Positions 40,070 through 48,523 of a stretch of DNA of 64,000 bases are shown one piece after another (the stretch's first letter is position 1; every line of letters starts with the position of its first letter). Below the pieces are notes generated by a model. It was not told the DNA's origin and made no database searches. It was given only the letters and a program-made list of their open reading frames with translations. The DNA is from Bacteroidales bacterium UBA4333 (GTDB lineage Bacteria > Bacteroidota > Bacteroidia > Bacteroidales > Paludibacteraceae): contig DGTP01000009.1 in assembly GCA_002394335.1 (NCBI GenBank), forward strand, positions 1-64,000, in the 5' to 3' direction. The translations under genes were made by a program, and so were the position numbers.

Positions 40070-40783
40070 CTACTGTCTCTTACGTTCTTTTTGCCTTTTG
40101 AACGGAATCATCTTCCCATTTTTATCATGTAAATACCATTTTCCGCAGCGATAATGTGCTTCTGCTTCCAAAGGAACATACAAAAAAAACATAGAAGCCA
40201 TACGTCCTTGGCACCAACCATCTCTGCGATAAGGGAACTCAGGAATGGTTATACTAAATACATTATTTGCCGAATCCAAAGGATAGTATGTCTGTGAACA
40301 AATTGAATCGTAATGTGGCGAAAAAAACATCATATTCTCTCGATTATTATAGCCTAAACAAATCTTTATACTGTCAATACAAGTATTAGACAATTCAATT
40401 GTATCTCTATCTATAGTGTAATGTTGCCCATTTACATAAATTTCCTTTCGCTCACAATCAAAATACTTGGCTCCTTGCATGAATATAAGCATTATCCGTG
40501 AACTCTCATTTCGAGATTCTACTATATTTACGGGAATATGAGAATAATCTTCCGAACTACTTTTCAATAGATAGTGGTTCTTTTTATCAGAAGACAAAGT
40601 CCATGTTCCAAAACTATTCCATTGCCACCAATGTTTATGAGTCTCCAATAAAAACGTGCCGTCTTGATTAACTTGCAAATAACTACTATTGTCATTTTTG
40701 CCATTCAAAAATGCACCATAGTGGGAAACACATCCCATGAGAAGCGTGCTAAAAACAATAATATACCAACTTCTTTTCATCAT
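40070..40783 (-). CDS. Hypothetical lipoprotein
   Basis: About 237 residues from the ATG at 40783 (or the adjacent ATG at 40780); upstream in-frame codons lie inside the preceding ORF. SpII signal WYIIVFSTLLMGC. The mature part has GTFLLETHKHWWQWNSFGTW, a GTW/strand pattern like lipocalin-type lipoproteins, then EIYVNGQHYTIDRDTIEL and a basic end (PFKRQKERKRQ). The start overlaps the upstream stop by 4 bp (ATGA). Function unknown. Confidence 0.65.
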   Translation of the reverse strand: MMKRSWYIIVFSTLLMGCVSHYGAFLNGKNDNSSYLQVNQDGTFLLETHKHWWQWNSFGTWTLSSDKKNHYLLKSSSEDYSHIPVNIVESRNESSRIMLIFMQGAKYFDCERKEIYVNGQHYTIDRDTIELSNTCIDSIKICLGYNNRENMMFFSPHYDSICSQTYYPLDSANNVFSITIPEFPYRRDGWCQGRMASMFFLYVPLEAEAHYRCGKWYLHDKNGKMIPFKRQKERKRQ

Positions 40784-41034
40784 AATCCGAGTTTTTGAGG
40801 TTCTAACTTCCAAGGCGACACACCCTGTGTTGGATTAATACGAGTTCCATATTCCTTGTAAGGATATATTTTATTACCATTTTTATCATAACCATAAATG
40901 CCAGTGACCCATTCTGCATCTATGTCGATGACTGATTCGACATCGCCGTTTTCCGATGGGGAAACTTCTCCTGAGATTGAGTATTCTGTTTGATATGCTT
41001 CGACCTCTAACTCAAGAAATCCTATTGGGTGCAA
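40780..41034 (-). pseudogene. Short ORF without a normal start; gene remnant or noncanonical start
   Basis: An 84-codon frame (VTGIYGYDKNGNKIYPYKEY in its middle) coupled to the lipoprotein gene by ATGA. Its only possible start, a TTG at 41034, lies within the promoter -7 box TACTTTTG (41032-41039), so a transcript from that promoter would not contain it. No other ATG, GTG or TTG is in frame. It may be the end of a larger gene whose front was replaced by a promoter, or it may use a rare start. Confidence 0.5.
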
Positions 41035-41062
41035 AAGTACTAAAAATTTTGGACATATGCAA
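41032..41062 (-). promoter_or_regulatory. Promoter for 39405-41034 genes
   Basis: Minus strand TTG (41060-41062), 20 bp, TACTTTTG (41032-41039). Confidence 0.75.
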
Positions 41063-41086
41063 ATAAAAAAAAGGATTTTTTCTCAT

Positions 41087-41118
41087 AGCAGTATGAAAAT
41101 ACTGCGTTTTTTTGAGAA
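41087..41118 (+). terminator. Hairpin with GAAA loop and T-run
   Basis: GCAGTAT-GAAA-ATACTGC followed by G and seven T in the plus direction. No plus-strand gene leads into it, and an outer TCTCA/TGAGA pair makes it nearly symmetrical, so it may act on minus-strand readthrough from dus or be a relic. The other ~200 bases before dus hold nothing I recognise. Confidence 0.5.
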
Positions 41119-41323
41119 TAGCGGGGTGCTATGCTTGCATAATGGGGCTCCGGGTAGCAGCCTATAGTGAGTGCGCGTTATACACTGGCAGAAAGCACTA
41201 TGGTTCCTTAATCTTAATTCATCCGCGAGATACGCAAGAGCTGCAAAGCATAAGAATCACCAAAAAGCCAATATGAAAGACACACTTTTCATGCAGCCGG
41301 TGCCAGCGGTTCTATTTTGCGGT

Positions 41324-42445
41324 TCATCCCCACTTTGACACAATCTCGTCCATGATGGCAAAGACCTCTTCACGGGTGTCGGCACGGAGGAGGGTGATGC
41401 GTGTCTGTTTGAAATCGTACAAGCCCTTGAAAACCGGTGAGTTGGCGAAATGCCGGCGCGAGTGGATAATCCCCTTCCGCTCGTCTCCGCACCAGGCAAT
41501 GGAAGCAAGGACATGTTCCTTCAAGACCGCAACTTTCTCGCTCATGGAGCGAGGAGCAGTTGCTGACAGACCGTTGCACTGACAGACCGCTTCGCTAACG
41601 GACTGACAGACAGGATTAGAGGACATATACTCTTTCATTTCGGCGAAAATCCAGGGGTTTCCGAAGGTGGCTCTGCCTATCATAATGGCATCCACGCCGT
41701 AGCGATCGAAACACTCTTTGGCGCGGGAAGGGGTCGTCACATCGCCGTTACCGATAACCGGGATATGCATACGCGGATTATTCTTCACCTCCCCGATCAG
41801 CGTCCAGTCGGCATCGCCGGTGTACATCTGCGAGCGTGTACGCCCATGGATAGCCAGTTCGCGGATACCGCAGTCTTGCAAAGCAAGAGATAAATCGACG
41901 ATGAAGGTCGATTTATGACCGGCTTCGCCTGTAAGACCGCTTACGCTGTAAGATTCGGGCAGTCCCAAGGGATTAACGCGGGGGAGGAGGTCGGACTCAT
42001 TCCATCCGAGGCGGGTTTTGGCCGTGACCGGCGTATGCACGGCATTGACCACCGCCCGCGCGATCTCCAGCATCTTCGGCACATCTCTGAGCAGTCCGGC
42101 ACCGGCACCTTTGCCCGCCACCTTCTTGACAGGACAGCCGAAATTGATATCAATAAAATCGGGTTTGGCAGTCTCCACTATCCGTGCGGCTTCCGCCATA
42201 GCCTCCGCATCCTTGCCGTAGATCTGTATCGCTACCGGCCGTTCGGCGTCGGATATTTGCAGTTTGCGCGTTGTGGAAGCGACATCCCTCACTAATGCGT
42301 CGGCGTTCACAAACTCCGTATAGACCCGGTCTGCACCGTAGCGCTTGCACAACATTCGAAATGCCGGATCGGTCACATCCTCCATAGGAGCGAGATAGAG
42401 CGCGTGGCGCTCTGACCGCTGCGCTGTAAGATTTTCTTGCATCAT
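41324..42445 (-). CDS. dusB: tRNA-dihydrouridine synthase (DusB-like)
   Basis: A 373-residue flavoenzyme reducing uridines in the tRNA D-loop. Motifs: LYLAPMEDVTDPAFRMLC, VYTEFVNADAL, AIQIYGKDAEAMAEAA, DFIDINFGCPVKKVAGKGAG (catalytic Cys), TAKTRLGW, LAIHGRTRSQMYTGDADW, VIGNGDVTTPSRAKECFDRY and DAIMIGRATFGNPWIF. Three segments look foreign: the start (LTAQRSERH), LPESYSVSGLTGEAGHKSTF, and NPVCQSVSEAVCQCNGLSAT. Their DNA carries GACCGCTnCGCTG-type repeats found elsewhere here. Overlaps the pgpH stop by 4 bp; last gene of a minus-strand row. Confidence 0.93.
   Translation of the reverse strand: MMQENLTAQRSERHALYLAPMEDVTDPAFRMLCKRYGADRVYTEFVNADALVRDVASTTRKLQISDAERPVAIQIYGKDAEAMAEAARIVETAKPDFIDINFGCPVKKVAGKGAGAGLLRDVPKMLEIARAVVNAVHTPVTAKTRLGWNESDLLPRVNPLGLPESYSVSGLTGEAGHKSTFIVDLSLALQDCGIRELAIHGRTRSQMYTGDADWTLIGEVKNNPRMHIPVIGNGDVTTPSRAKECFDRYGVDAIMIGRATFGNPWIFAEMKEYMSSNPVCQSVSEAVCQCNGLSATAPRSMSEKVAVLKEHVLASIAWCGDERKGIIHSRRHFANSPVFKGLYDFKQTRITLLRADTREEVFAIMDEIVSKWG
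41560..41612. repeat. GACCGCTnCGCTGACAG repeat inside dusB (copy near 3' end)
   Basis: TTGCTGACAGACCGTTGCAC, TGACAGACCGCTTCGCTAAC and GGACTGACAGACAG; in frame with dusB and encoding part of the QSVSEAVCQCNGLSAT segment. Confidence 0.75.
41891..41952. repeat. Palindrome plus GACCGCTTACGCTGTAAG repeat inside dusB
   Basis: TAAATCGAC (41891-41899) and GTCGATTTA (41907-41915) form a perfect 9-bp inverted repeat. GACCGGCTTCGCCTGTAAG and ACCGCTTACGCTGTAAG follow directly. In frame; encodes YSVSGLTGEAGHKSTFIVDL. Confidence 0.75.
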
Positions 42446-44328
42446 TTATTCAATGTAGGGTAAGAAATGCGATGATGGTTGATAGCCAGCAGGCGCAACT
42501 TGAACACCTCCCGTATATCCTCTACATCCTTGAAGGAGAGGGGGGTCTCGGAGAACTGGTTGTCACTGATCTGGGTGTCTATCATCTTATCCACCATTTC
42601 ATATATCGATTCTTCGGAATAGTCTTGGAGACTGCGGCTTCTTGCCTCCACGGCGTCCGCCATCATCAGGATAGCCGCCTCGCGGGTGGTGGGTTTGGGA
42701 CCCGGGTACTGGAAGTCCCGCCTGTTGATCTCCTCGCCCGGATGCGAGTTGGCATAGCTGTTATAGAAATAGCGCACCAGCGATGTGCCGTGGTGGGTGG
42801 TGATAAAATGAATAATCATCTCCGGCAGATGGTGCCTGCGTGCTATTTTCTCGCCTTCGGTCACGTGGGAGATAATGATCTTCACCGCCTCTTTGGGTTC
42901 GCACTCATCCAGCGGATTGCGGCCGTGCTGGTTCTCGATAAAATTATCCGGGGAAGCCAGTTTGCCTATATCGTGGTATAGAGCTCCTGTCCTCACCAAC
43001 AGGGCATTAGCTCCGATAGCCTTCGCCGCCTCTGACGCCAGATTGGAGACCTGCATCGAGTGCTGGAAAGTGCCCGGCGCCTCTTCCGCCAGACGATGAA
43101 GAAGTTCCGAGTTGATATCCGTCAACTCCACCAGAGTGATCGAACTCAGCAGACGGAAAGCCTTCTCGAAGAGATAAATCAGTCCGTACGCCGCAATGAT
43201 AAGCGAGGCATTGATGAGGAAATAGAGGTACATCTTCGGTTCGATGGAAGAGTATTCGCCCGTAGCGGCAAAGGTGTATGCCGTGTACGCCACCGAATAG
43301 GTCAGCAGGATCCACCCTGCCGTCTGCGCCAACTGCGACCGCATCGTGATATCACTGAGGCTGCTCACCGCCACCATTCCCACGGCTATCTGCAGGAAGA
43401 AGAACTCCATCGGAGCAGGCACAATCAAGGACACGATCAGTACCGTCACAATATGCAGGAACAGCGCCGTACGCGCGTCATAGAACACACGCGTGATAAT
43501 AGGTACCCACGCGAAAGGTATAAGGTAGATGCTGAACGACGAATACTGCAACAGAAGGCAGGACATTACAATCACAACCGACGAAAGGATACAGAAGAAC
43601 AAGACGGTTGAAAGCTTCTCGAAATACTTTTTCCTGAACACAAAAAGGTAGAGTACAAACAGCGCCAGATAAAGCCCCACCATAATCACCCTGCCGGTGG
43701 TAGAGAGGGCACGCTGGTGCACGGTGATGTCATCATTCTCCAGGGACGCTTTCTCCAAGGAGAGGAGTATCTGCGCTTTCTCTTCTGTCACCAGTTCGCC
43801 GCGGTCGATGATCTTCTGTCCCTCCTGCACCACGCCTTGTGTGAGCGACAGCGATGAGAGCAGTTGCTCCTGCATATACGCCGTGGTCGCCGTGTCGAGA
43901 AGAATAGTAGGTTGCAACTCCGTTTTATAGCGTTCATAAGCCCTCTTGGGCGTCAGCAGTTTCCATACGGGGTAGCGCACGGACGTTCTGCCTGTCAGCA
44001 CCGATATATTCTCAAACGCATTCTGCTCCAGATAGTTCATATCCGTGAGCGACACAATCAGCACCGTGTCAGGCAGTTCCTGTCCGTTATCGCGTATGAA
44101 ATACGGTGCAAAATCAGCCATCAGCTGTTTGCGTTCCGCCTCCAGTTGCCGGTCAGTCTTGTAGATCGGGAAATCAAACTCCGCCGTCACCGACTCGTAG
44201 CCCCACGGTTTGCCCTGCTCCACATGGTAGCGGAAAGAGGTGTTATACCGGGGGAAAAGCAGTACGGTGATTGCCACAACGGCGATAAAACTCAACGCCT
44301 GCAGGCTATGCTTGATAATCGGTTTCAT
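42442..44328 (-). CDS. pgpH: 7TM-HD cyclic-di-AMP phosphodiesterase-like protein
   Basis: About 628 residues from the ATG at 44328, which overlaps the GGGPS-TadA stop (ATGA). One N-terminal membrane helix, a ~230-residue outside domain, seven membrane segments (GLYLALFVLYLFVFRKKYFE and so on), then an HD domain: LVRTGALYHDIGKLASPDNF, QHGRNPLDECEPKEAVKIII, SHVTEGEKIARRHHLPEMII, FITTHHGTSLVRYFY. This matches PgpH-type 7TMR-HD proteins, known to hydrolyse c-di-AMP in Firmicutes; the same activity here is inferred. All HD metal ligands I can place are present. Confidence 0.92.
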   Translation of the reverse strand: MKPIIKHSLQALSFIAVVAITVLLFPRYNTSFRYHVEQGKPWGYESVTAEFDFPIYKTDRQLEAERKQLMADFAPYFIRDNGQELPDTVLIVSLTDMNYLEQNAFENISVLTGRTSVRYPVWKLLTPKRAYERYKTELQPTILLDTATTAYMQEQLLSSLSLTQGVVQEGQKIIDRGELVTEEKAQILLSLEKASLENDDITVHQRALSTTGRVIMVGLYLALFVLYLFVFRKKYFEKLSTVLFFCILSSVVIVMSCLLLQYSSFSIYLIPFAWVPIITRVFYDARTALFLHIVTVLIVSLIVPAPMEFFFLQIAVGMVAVSSLSDITMRSQLAQTAGWILLTYSVAYTAYTFAATGEYSSIEPKMYLYFLINASLIIAAYGLIYLFEKAFRLLSSITLVELTDINSELLHRLAEEAPGTFQHSMQVSNLASEAAKAIGANALLVRTGALYHDIGKLASPDNFIENQHGRNPLDECEPKEAVKIIISHVTEGEKIARRHHLPEMIIHFITTHHGTSLVRYFYNSYANSHPGEEINRRDFQYPGPKPTTREAAILMMADAVEARSRSLQDYSEESIYEMVDKMIDTQISDNQFSETPLSFKDVEDIREVFKLRLLAINHHRISYPTLNK

Positions 44329-45503
44329 ATACGCTTGGATTGAAAAAATTGCTGCATTAATTGCCGGCATTCCGGCTCCAGAACACCGGAGGTCACTTTA
44401 CACTTGGGGTGCAAGGCACGAATGGTATATTTTTCAAAACCCCTCTTAATATCTTCGCACCCATAAACCACCCTGCTCACTTGTGCCCATCCGATAGCTC
44501 CTGCACACATGATACACGGCTCCACCGTGACATATAAAGTACACTCATTCAGGTATTTGGCACCCAGGGTCTGCGCCGCAGCCGTGATGGCTTGTATCTC
44601 TGCATGAGCGGTGACGTCCTGTAGCATCTCGGTGAGGTTATGTCCTCTGCCCACCACTTGGTTTTGGCACACTATCACGCACCCGACGGGCACTTCGCCC
44701 GCCTCGTATGCCTTCCTTGCTTCCGAGAGTGCCAGACGCATGTATCTTTCGTCGTCTGCCGATGCAGAAGGTGAAGTTTTTTCTTGCTCCTTGGCTTTTC
44801 CTGTCACGAACTCTCCCAGCTCGCTGGGATGCGTCTCCAGATGATTGCCAATCACGACAATATCGGCTCCGGCATTGTATGCCGCGTCCATCTCCCGCCG
44901 TGAGCGGATACCTCCGCCTACTATCAGGGGCACGCTGATTGCCTCTCTCACGGCACGGATCACCTCCGCAGGCACCGGCTTCTCCGCGCCGCTTCCAGCC
45001 TCCAGATACACCAGTTCCTTGCCCATCAGTTCCGCCGCCAAAGCCGTGCTTACTATGGTATCGGCATCCGAAGCCGGAATAGGTGCGGTCTCCGTCACGC
45101 GCATCGTGGCGGTCTCTTTGCCGCCATCCACAAGAATATACCCCATTGACAGGGACTCCAATCCCAGCTGTTTCACCTGCTTTGAGGCACGCACCTGTTC
45201 GCCGACCAGCCACTCGGGGTTGCGCCCCGACAAGAGGCTCAGAAACAGCACCGCATCCGCCTCTGCCGAAAGCTGGCTCAAGCTGCCGGGAAAGAGCACC
45301 ACCGGCACGGACACTTTCCCGCGCAGGGCACGGATCAGGGCATCCGACCCCTCTCCGGTACTGCCCCCTACCAAAATCAGATCGGGGCAACAGTCTCCGC
45401 CCAACTCCAGTTCGCGCCACGACTCCTTCTCCGGATCGATGAGCAGCGCAAAGAGTCTGCGATGCTCCTTATGCGCTGATTCTATGTATTCCTTTACTTC
45501 CAT
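44325..45503 (-). CDS. Fusion: GGGPS/PcrB-like prenyltransferase + TadA deaminase
   Basis: About 392 residues from the ATG at 45503. Residues ~1-245 match geranylgeranylglyceryl/heptaprenylglyceryl-phosphate synthase: RRLFALLIDPEKES, LILVGGSTGEGSD, VVLFPGSLSQLS, YILVDGGKETATMRVTETAP, LVYLEAGSGA, VPLIVGGGIRSRREM. Residues ~255-392 are a tRNA adenosine deaminase: GEVPVGCVIV, VTAHAEIQAITAAA (zinc His and proton-shuttling Glu), TLYVTVEPCIMCAGAI (PCxxC). A short Lys/Ser-rich linker joins them and there is no stop between. TadA makes inosine 34 in tRNA-Arg(ACG). Overlaps gldD by 10 bp. Both active sites look complete. Confidence 0.92.
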   Translation of the reverse strand: MEVKEYIESAHKEHRRLFALLIDPEKESWRELELGGDCCPDLILVGGSTGEGSDALIRALRGKVSVPVVLFPGSLSQLSAEADAVLFLSLLSGRNPEWLVGEQVRASKQVKQLGLESLSMGYILVDGGKETATMRVTETAPIPASDADTIVSTALAAELMGKELVYLEAGSGAEKPVPAEVIRAVREAISVPLIVGGGIRSRREMDAAYNAGADIVVIGNHLETHPSELGEFVTGKAKEQEKTSPSASADDERYMRLALSEARKAYEAGEVPVGCVIVCQNQVVGRGHNLTEMLQDVTAHAEIQAITAAAQTLGAKYLNECTLYVTVEPCIMCAGAIGWAQVSRVVYGCEDIKRGFEKYTIRALHPKCKVTSGVLEPECRQLMQQFFQSKRI

Positions 45504-46102
45504 TCCAAACTCTCTACAATACGGATGACATCCTGCTGCAAATAGTCGTATATCGGTGCCAGCGAATCGGCATTCGGGCGGCAGTTGCAATAGATTGACG
45601 CCCGGAAAAAATGCCTCGCCGAGTCCGTCACAAAAAACTGGGACGGCGAAGCGGTATTCCCCTGCAGGTTGAAGAGCACGCCATACACCCGTTTGTCCGG
45701 GTTCTCATAGGCTCTCTCAGGGATAGCGGACGCCTGCGACACATGCTTGTACACAAACCCCATCGCGTCGTCAGTCAACTGTCTGAGATTGCCCTCCACT
45801 GGCTTATACGAGCAGTGGATGTCCGCATTCAGGGACGGATAATGGATATTCATCCAATACTGCTCACCGCTATCGGTGCGCAGCACCACTTGGGCATTCT
45901 TGGACAAATCAAAATCGTAGGGGAAACCGGCACAGGGGCGGTTGCCGTCAGCCGTCTCGTACGCCGACAGCGGCAGATAGGCCGTATCCGGAACAGCTAT
46001 ATTAAAATAGCCGAAAGGCTTCGGCACGGAGCCGCTTCCGCACGCGCATAAGAGCACTGCGGCACAAGAGATCAATATGTTTCGTATCACATTCTGCATC
46101 AT
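45494..46102 (-). CDS. gldD: Gliding motility / T9SS lipoprotein GldD
   Basis: A 202-residue lipoprotein: SpII signal ending LLCACGSG, then PKPFGYFNIAVPDTAYLPL, the GldD hallmark, PCAGFPYDFDLSKNAQVVLR, YWMNIHYPSLNADIHCSYKP and SQASAIPERAYENPDKRVYG. GldD is needed for gliding and linked to type IX secretion in Flavobacterium; many non-motile Bacteroidales keep it. It agrees with the T9SS-type tails of proteins here. 21 bp after the hydrolase gene; overlaps the fusion gene. Confidence 0.92.
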   Translation of the reverse strand: MMQNVIRNILISCAAVLLCACGSGSVPKPFGYFNIAVPDTAYLPLSAYETADGNRPCAGFPYDFDLSKNAQVVLRTDSGEQYWMNIHYPSLNADIHCSYKPVEGNLRQLTDDAMGFVYKHVSQASAIPERAYENPDKRVYGVLFNLQGNTASPSQFFVTDSARHFFRASIYCNCRPNADSLAPIYDYLQQDVIRIVESLEWK

Positions 46103-46123
46103 TCAGATATTCGGGAAAGGGGT

Positions 46124-47194
46124 TTACGGATTCAGTTCGCGCAACATCTGCTGCACCTTGGAATAGAAAATCCCGGATGCTTTGAGATGCGATCCGTAGT
46201 TGCCAAAATCATATGTTATATTCTCCCGCTCCGGGTAGCGCTGCTGCAGGTGTTCCGCACAACGGAAAGTGACGATATCGTCTTTGTAGGAATGGAAGAC
46301 ATACAAGTTCGATTCCGGTTCCCAGTCATAGTGCACATGTTCGCCTACGATACTGGAACGGACAAGCCCATCGTATAATTTCCGGGTCATCGGAAGCGTC
46401 TTGTCCATTCCCTCTTTGGTCAGCCAATGCGACACGCGATGGTTAAGCGTCAGGAAGAATATCTCCACTACCCCGTACTCTTTGTCCTTGATATACTTGT
46501 TATATTTCCGCTCCATGGCCTTGGTATAGAAAAAGGAGCGATCCAAGCCCAGATTATAGGACTCGTTCGTACCCTCCACCAGCATAGGAATCACCAAAGG
46601 AGACCCCACTTTGTTTGTCCGGATTGCCTCATCGTAGGTCTCCGCCACGTCATAAGGGCCTGCTCCTACGAAACAGTGCTTCACATACACCCGGTCGCTA
46701 TACTCTTCCTCCAATTTCTTGAGTGTCCAGATAGCGGATGCGCCCCCCTGCGAATACCCCATTAAATAAATGCTGTCCAGAGACACATCCAAGTCCATCG
46801 TGTCCAACAGCGGACGGGCGGCAAACAGCATATCCACGCAGTTGGTTGCCGTCAGCTCTCCATGCAGGTAGGGATGAATCCTGTCCGCCGTTGCCCCATA
46901 ACCGATATAGTCCGGCGTCAGCAGCACATAGTCTTCCGCCAGATACTTCGCCTCGGAAGTAGGCTTCACCGAGGGAGCTTCATCCTTCGCTGCAATGGTG
47001 TAATGAGTTACAAGAATCACCCCTTTGGCATCTTTGGATGCCGGTACGCTCACTGCCCCGGAAAGCGTCAACGAGTCGCCGTTCTGATCCACGGAACGGT
47101 AATAAAGAGTACGGCGCAACACTTCCGGATTGGCAGCAAACGCTGCCATATAACAGCCCAAAAGAATCCCTGTCAACAATATTTTTCGTCGCAT
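46124..47194 (-). CDS. Secreted alpha/beta hydrolase (lipase-like)
   Basis: About 356 residues from the ATG at 47194; upstream codons overlap the promoter. Signal peptide LLTGILLGCYMAAFA. The fold shows ILVTHYTIAAKDEAPS, YVLLTPDYIGYGATADRIHP, the nucleophile elbow IYLMGYSQGGASAIW (GYSQGG, Ser nucleophile), a late Asp region (VFHSYKDDIVTFRCAEHL) and a His near the end (YGSHLKASG). Related to secretory lipases or PET-hydrolase-like esterases; the substrate is unknown. Divergent promoter shared with manC (47222-47269). First gene of the row ending with dusB. Confidence 0.85.
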   Translation of the reverse strand: MRRKILLTGILLGCYMAAFAANPEVLRRTLYYRSVDQNGDSLTLSGAVSVPASKDAKGVILVTHYTIAAKDEAPSVKPTSEAKYLAEDYVLLTPDYIGYGATADRIHPYLHGELTATNCVDMLFAARPLLDTMDLDVSLDSIYLMGYSQGGASAIWTLKKLEEEYSDRVYVKHCFVGAGPYDVAETYDEAIRTNKVGSPLVIPMLVEGTNESYNLGLDRSFFYTKAMERKYNKYIKDKEYGVVEIFFLTLNHRVSHWLTKEGMDKTLPMTRKLYDGLVRSSIVGEHVHYDWEPESNLYVFHSYKDDIVTFRCAEHLQQRYPERENITYDFGNYGSHLKASGIFYSKVQQMLRELNP

Positions 47195-47221
47195 TAGTCG
47201 CAAATAATCCGATTTTGGGCG

Positions 47222-47251
47222 CAAAGATACAAAAAAATTTGCACATCTCAA
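47222..47251 (-). promoter_or_regulatory. Promoter of hydrolase gene
   Basis: Minus strand TTG (47249-47251), 19 bp, TATCTTTG (47222-47229). Confidence 0.75.
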
Positions 47252-47269
47252 AATTATTTTGTAATTTTG
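47238..47269 (+). promoter_or_regulatory. Promoter of manC/glycogen row
   Basis: TTTG at 47238-47241, 20 bp, TAATTTTG at 47262-47269. It interleaves with the divergent promoter, so the two may be mutually exclusive. Confidence 0.75.
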
Positions 47270-47307
47270 CTCGCGAATTGATATAATAACGACAAACCGT
47301 TTGAAAA

Positions 47308-48483
47308 ATGACTCAGATACAGAACAATTTTTGCGTAATTATGGCGGGTGGAATCGGTAGCCGGTTCTGGCCGTACAGCCGTGCGGAGAAGCCCAAACAG
47401 TTTCTGGATTTCTTCGGCACAGGCAGAACCCTGCTCCAGATGACAGTTGACCGTTTCCGTCCTCTGGTGCCGATAGAGAACGTCTTTATCGTTACCAACG
47501 TGGCGTATAAGGAGATCATCCTGGAGCAGATTCCCGATCTTAAGGAGAGCCAGATTCTCTGTGAACCGGCAAGACGCAACACCGCTCCCTGCATCGCCTA
47601 CGCCACGGCACACATCCGTGCCCTCTGTCTCCGCAAGGCGGGACTCACAGCCGCCAACCAGGACTGGAGCCGCCCCGAGATGAAAGCCAATATCGTAGTA
47701 GCGGCGAGCGACCACCTCATCCTCGAGGAAGAGAAATTCCGTCAGACAATCGGCAAGGCATTTGATTTCGTTGCCGCCAACAATGCCATCTGCACCTTGG
47801 GTATGCAGCCGACCCGTCCGGAGACGGGGTACGGATACATCCAGTTCGTAAAAGACCGCTTCGCTGACAGAATAAAGACTGAATCAGATTTAGAGAGAGA
47901 AGAATGCTGTTCTGATGGGATTTATCCTGTGAAGACATTTACGGAGAAACCGAATCTGGAAATGGCCAAAGTATTCCTCCAGAGCGGAGACTTCCTCTGG
48001 AACAGCGGTATCTTCATCTGGAATCTGCAGACCATCAGCGAGGCTTTCCGGTATCTGCTGCCCGAAGTGGCAGACCGTTTCCGCGAGGGGGAACTGCTCA
48101 TGGGTACCGACAAAGAGGAGGATTTTATCGAGCATATCTTCCCCAAATGCCCCAATATATCCATCGACTACGGTATCATGGAGAAGGCGCAGAATGTATA
48201 TGTCCTTCCTTCCTCTTTCGGCTGGAGCGACCTCGGCACATGGGGCAGTCTCTATGACCTGAGCGAGAAAGACGACAACGGCAACGTGAGTCTCCATAGC
48301 CGCGCACTCTTCTATGAGAGCAGCGGTAATATCGTCACCCTCGAACCGGGCAAACTGGCGGTCATCCAGGGTCTGGAAGACACTATCGTTACCGAACACG
48401 AGGGCGTCCTGCTCATCTGCAAGAAGGCAGAAGAACAGCGCATCAAACAGTTTGTGGAGGATGTAGAGAACCTCACAGACTAA
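47308..48483 (+). CDS. manC: Mannose-1-phosphate guanylyltransferase
   Basis: A 391-residue nucleotidyltransferase making GDP-mannose. Motifs: CVIMAGGIGSRFWPYSRAEK (GTP-binding and activator loop), PKQFLDFFGTGRTLLQMT, ILCEPARRNTAPCIAYAT, VVAASDHLIL (metal site), RPETGYGYIQF, VKTFTEKPN, WNSGIFIWNL, SIDYGIMEKAQNVYVLPSSF, GWSDLGTWGSLY. It lacks the C-terminal isomerase domain of fused ManC proteins. KDRFADRIKTESDLEREECC is an apparent insertion encoded by a CGCTTCGCTGACAG-type repeat (47853-47880). Leads into the debranching enzyme after 40 bp. Confidence 0.93.
   Translation: MTQIQNNFCVIMAGGIGSRFWPYSRAEKPKQFLDFFGTGRTLLQMTVDRFRPLVPIENVFIVTNVAYKEIILEQIPDLKESQILCEPARRNTAPCIAYATAHIRALCLRKAGLTAANQDWSRPEMKANIVVAASDHLILEEEKFRQTIGKAFDFVAANNAICTLGMQPTRPETGYGYIQFVKDRFADRIKTESDLEREECCSDGIYPVKTFTEKPNLEMAKVFLQSGDFLWNSGIFIWNLQTISEAFRYLLPEVADRFREGELLMGTDKEEDFIEHIFPKCPNISIDYGIMEKAQNVYVLPSSFGWSDLGTWGSLYDLSEKDDNGNVSLHSRALFYESSGNIVTLEPGKLAVIQGLEDTIVTEHEGVLLICKKAEEQRIKQFVEDVENLTD
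47853..47880. repeat. GACCGCTTCGCTGACAG repeat inside manC
   Basis: AGACCGCTTCGCTGACAGAA then TAAAGACT; in frame, encoding DRFADRIKT. Same family as in dusB and at 38800-38860. Confidence 0.7.
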
Positions 48484-48523
48484 CCCCGAAAACACAACTT
48501 AATACTTAATACTAAAATCGAAC

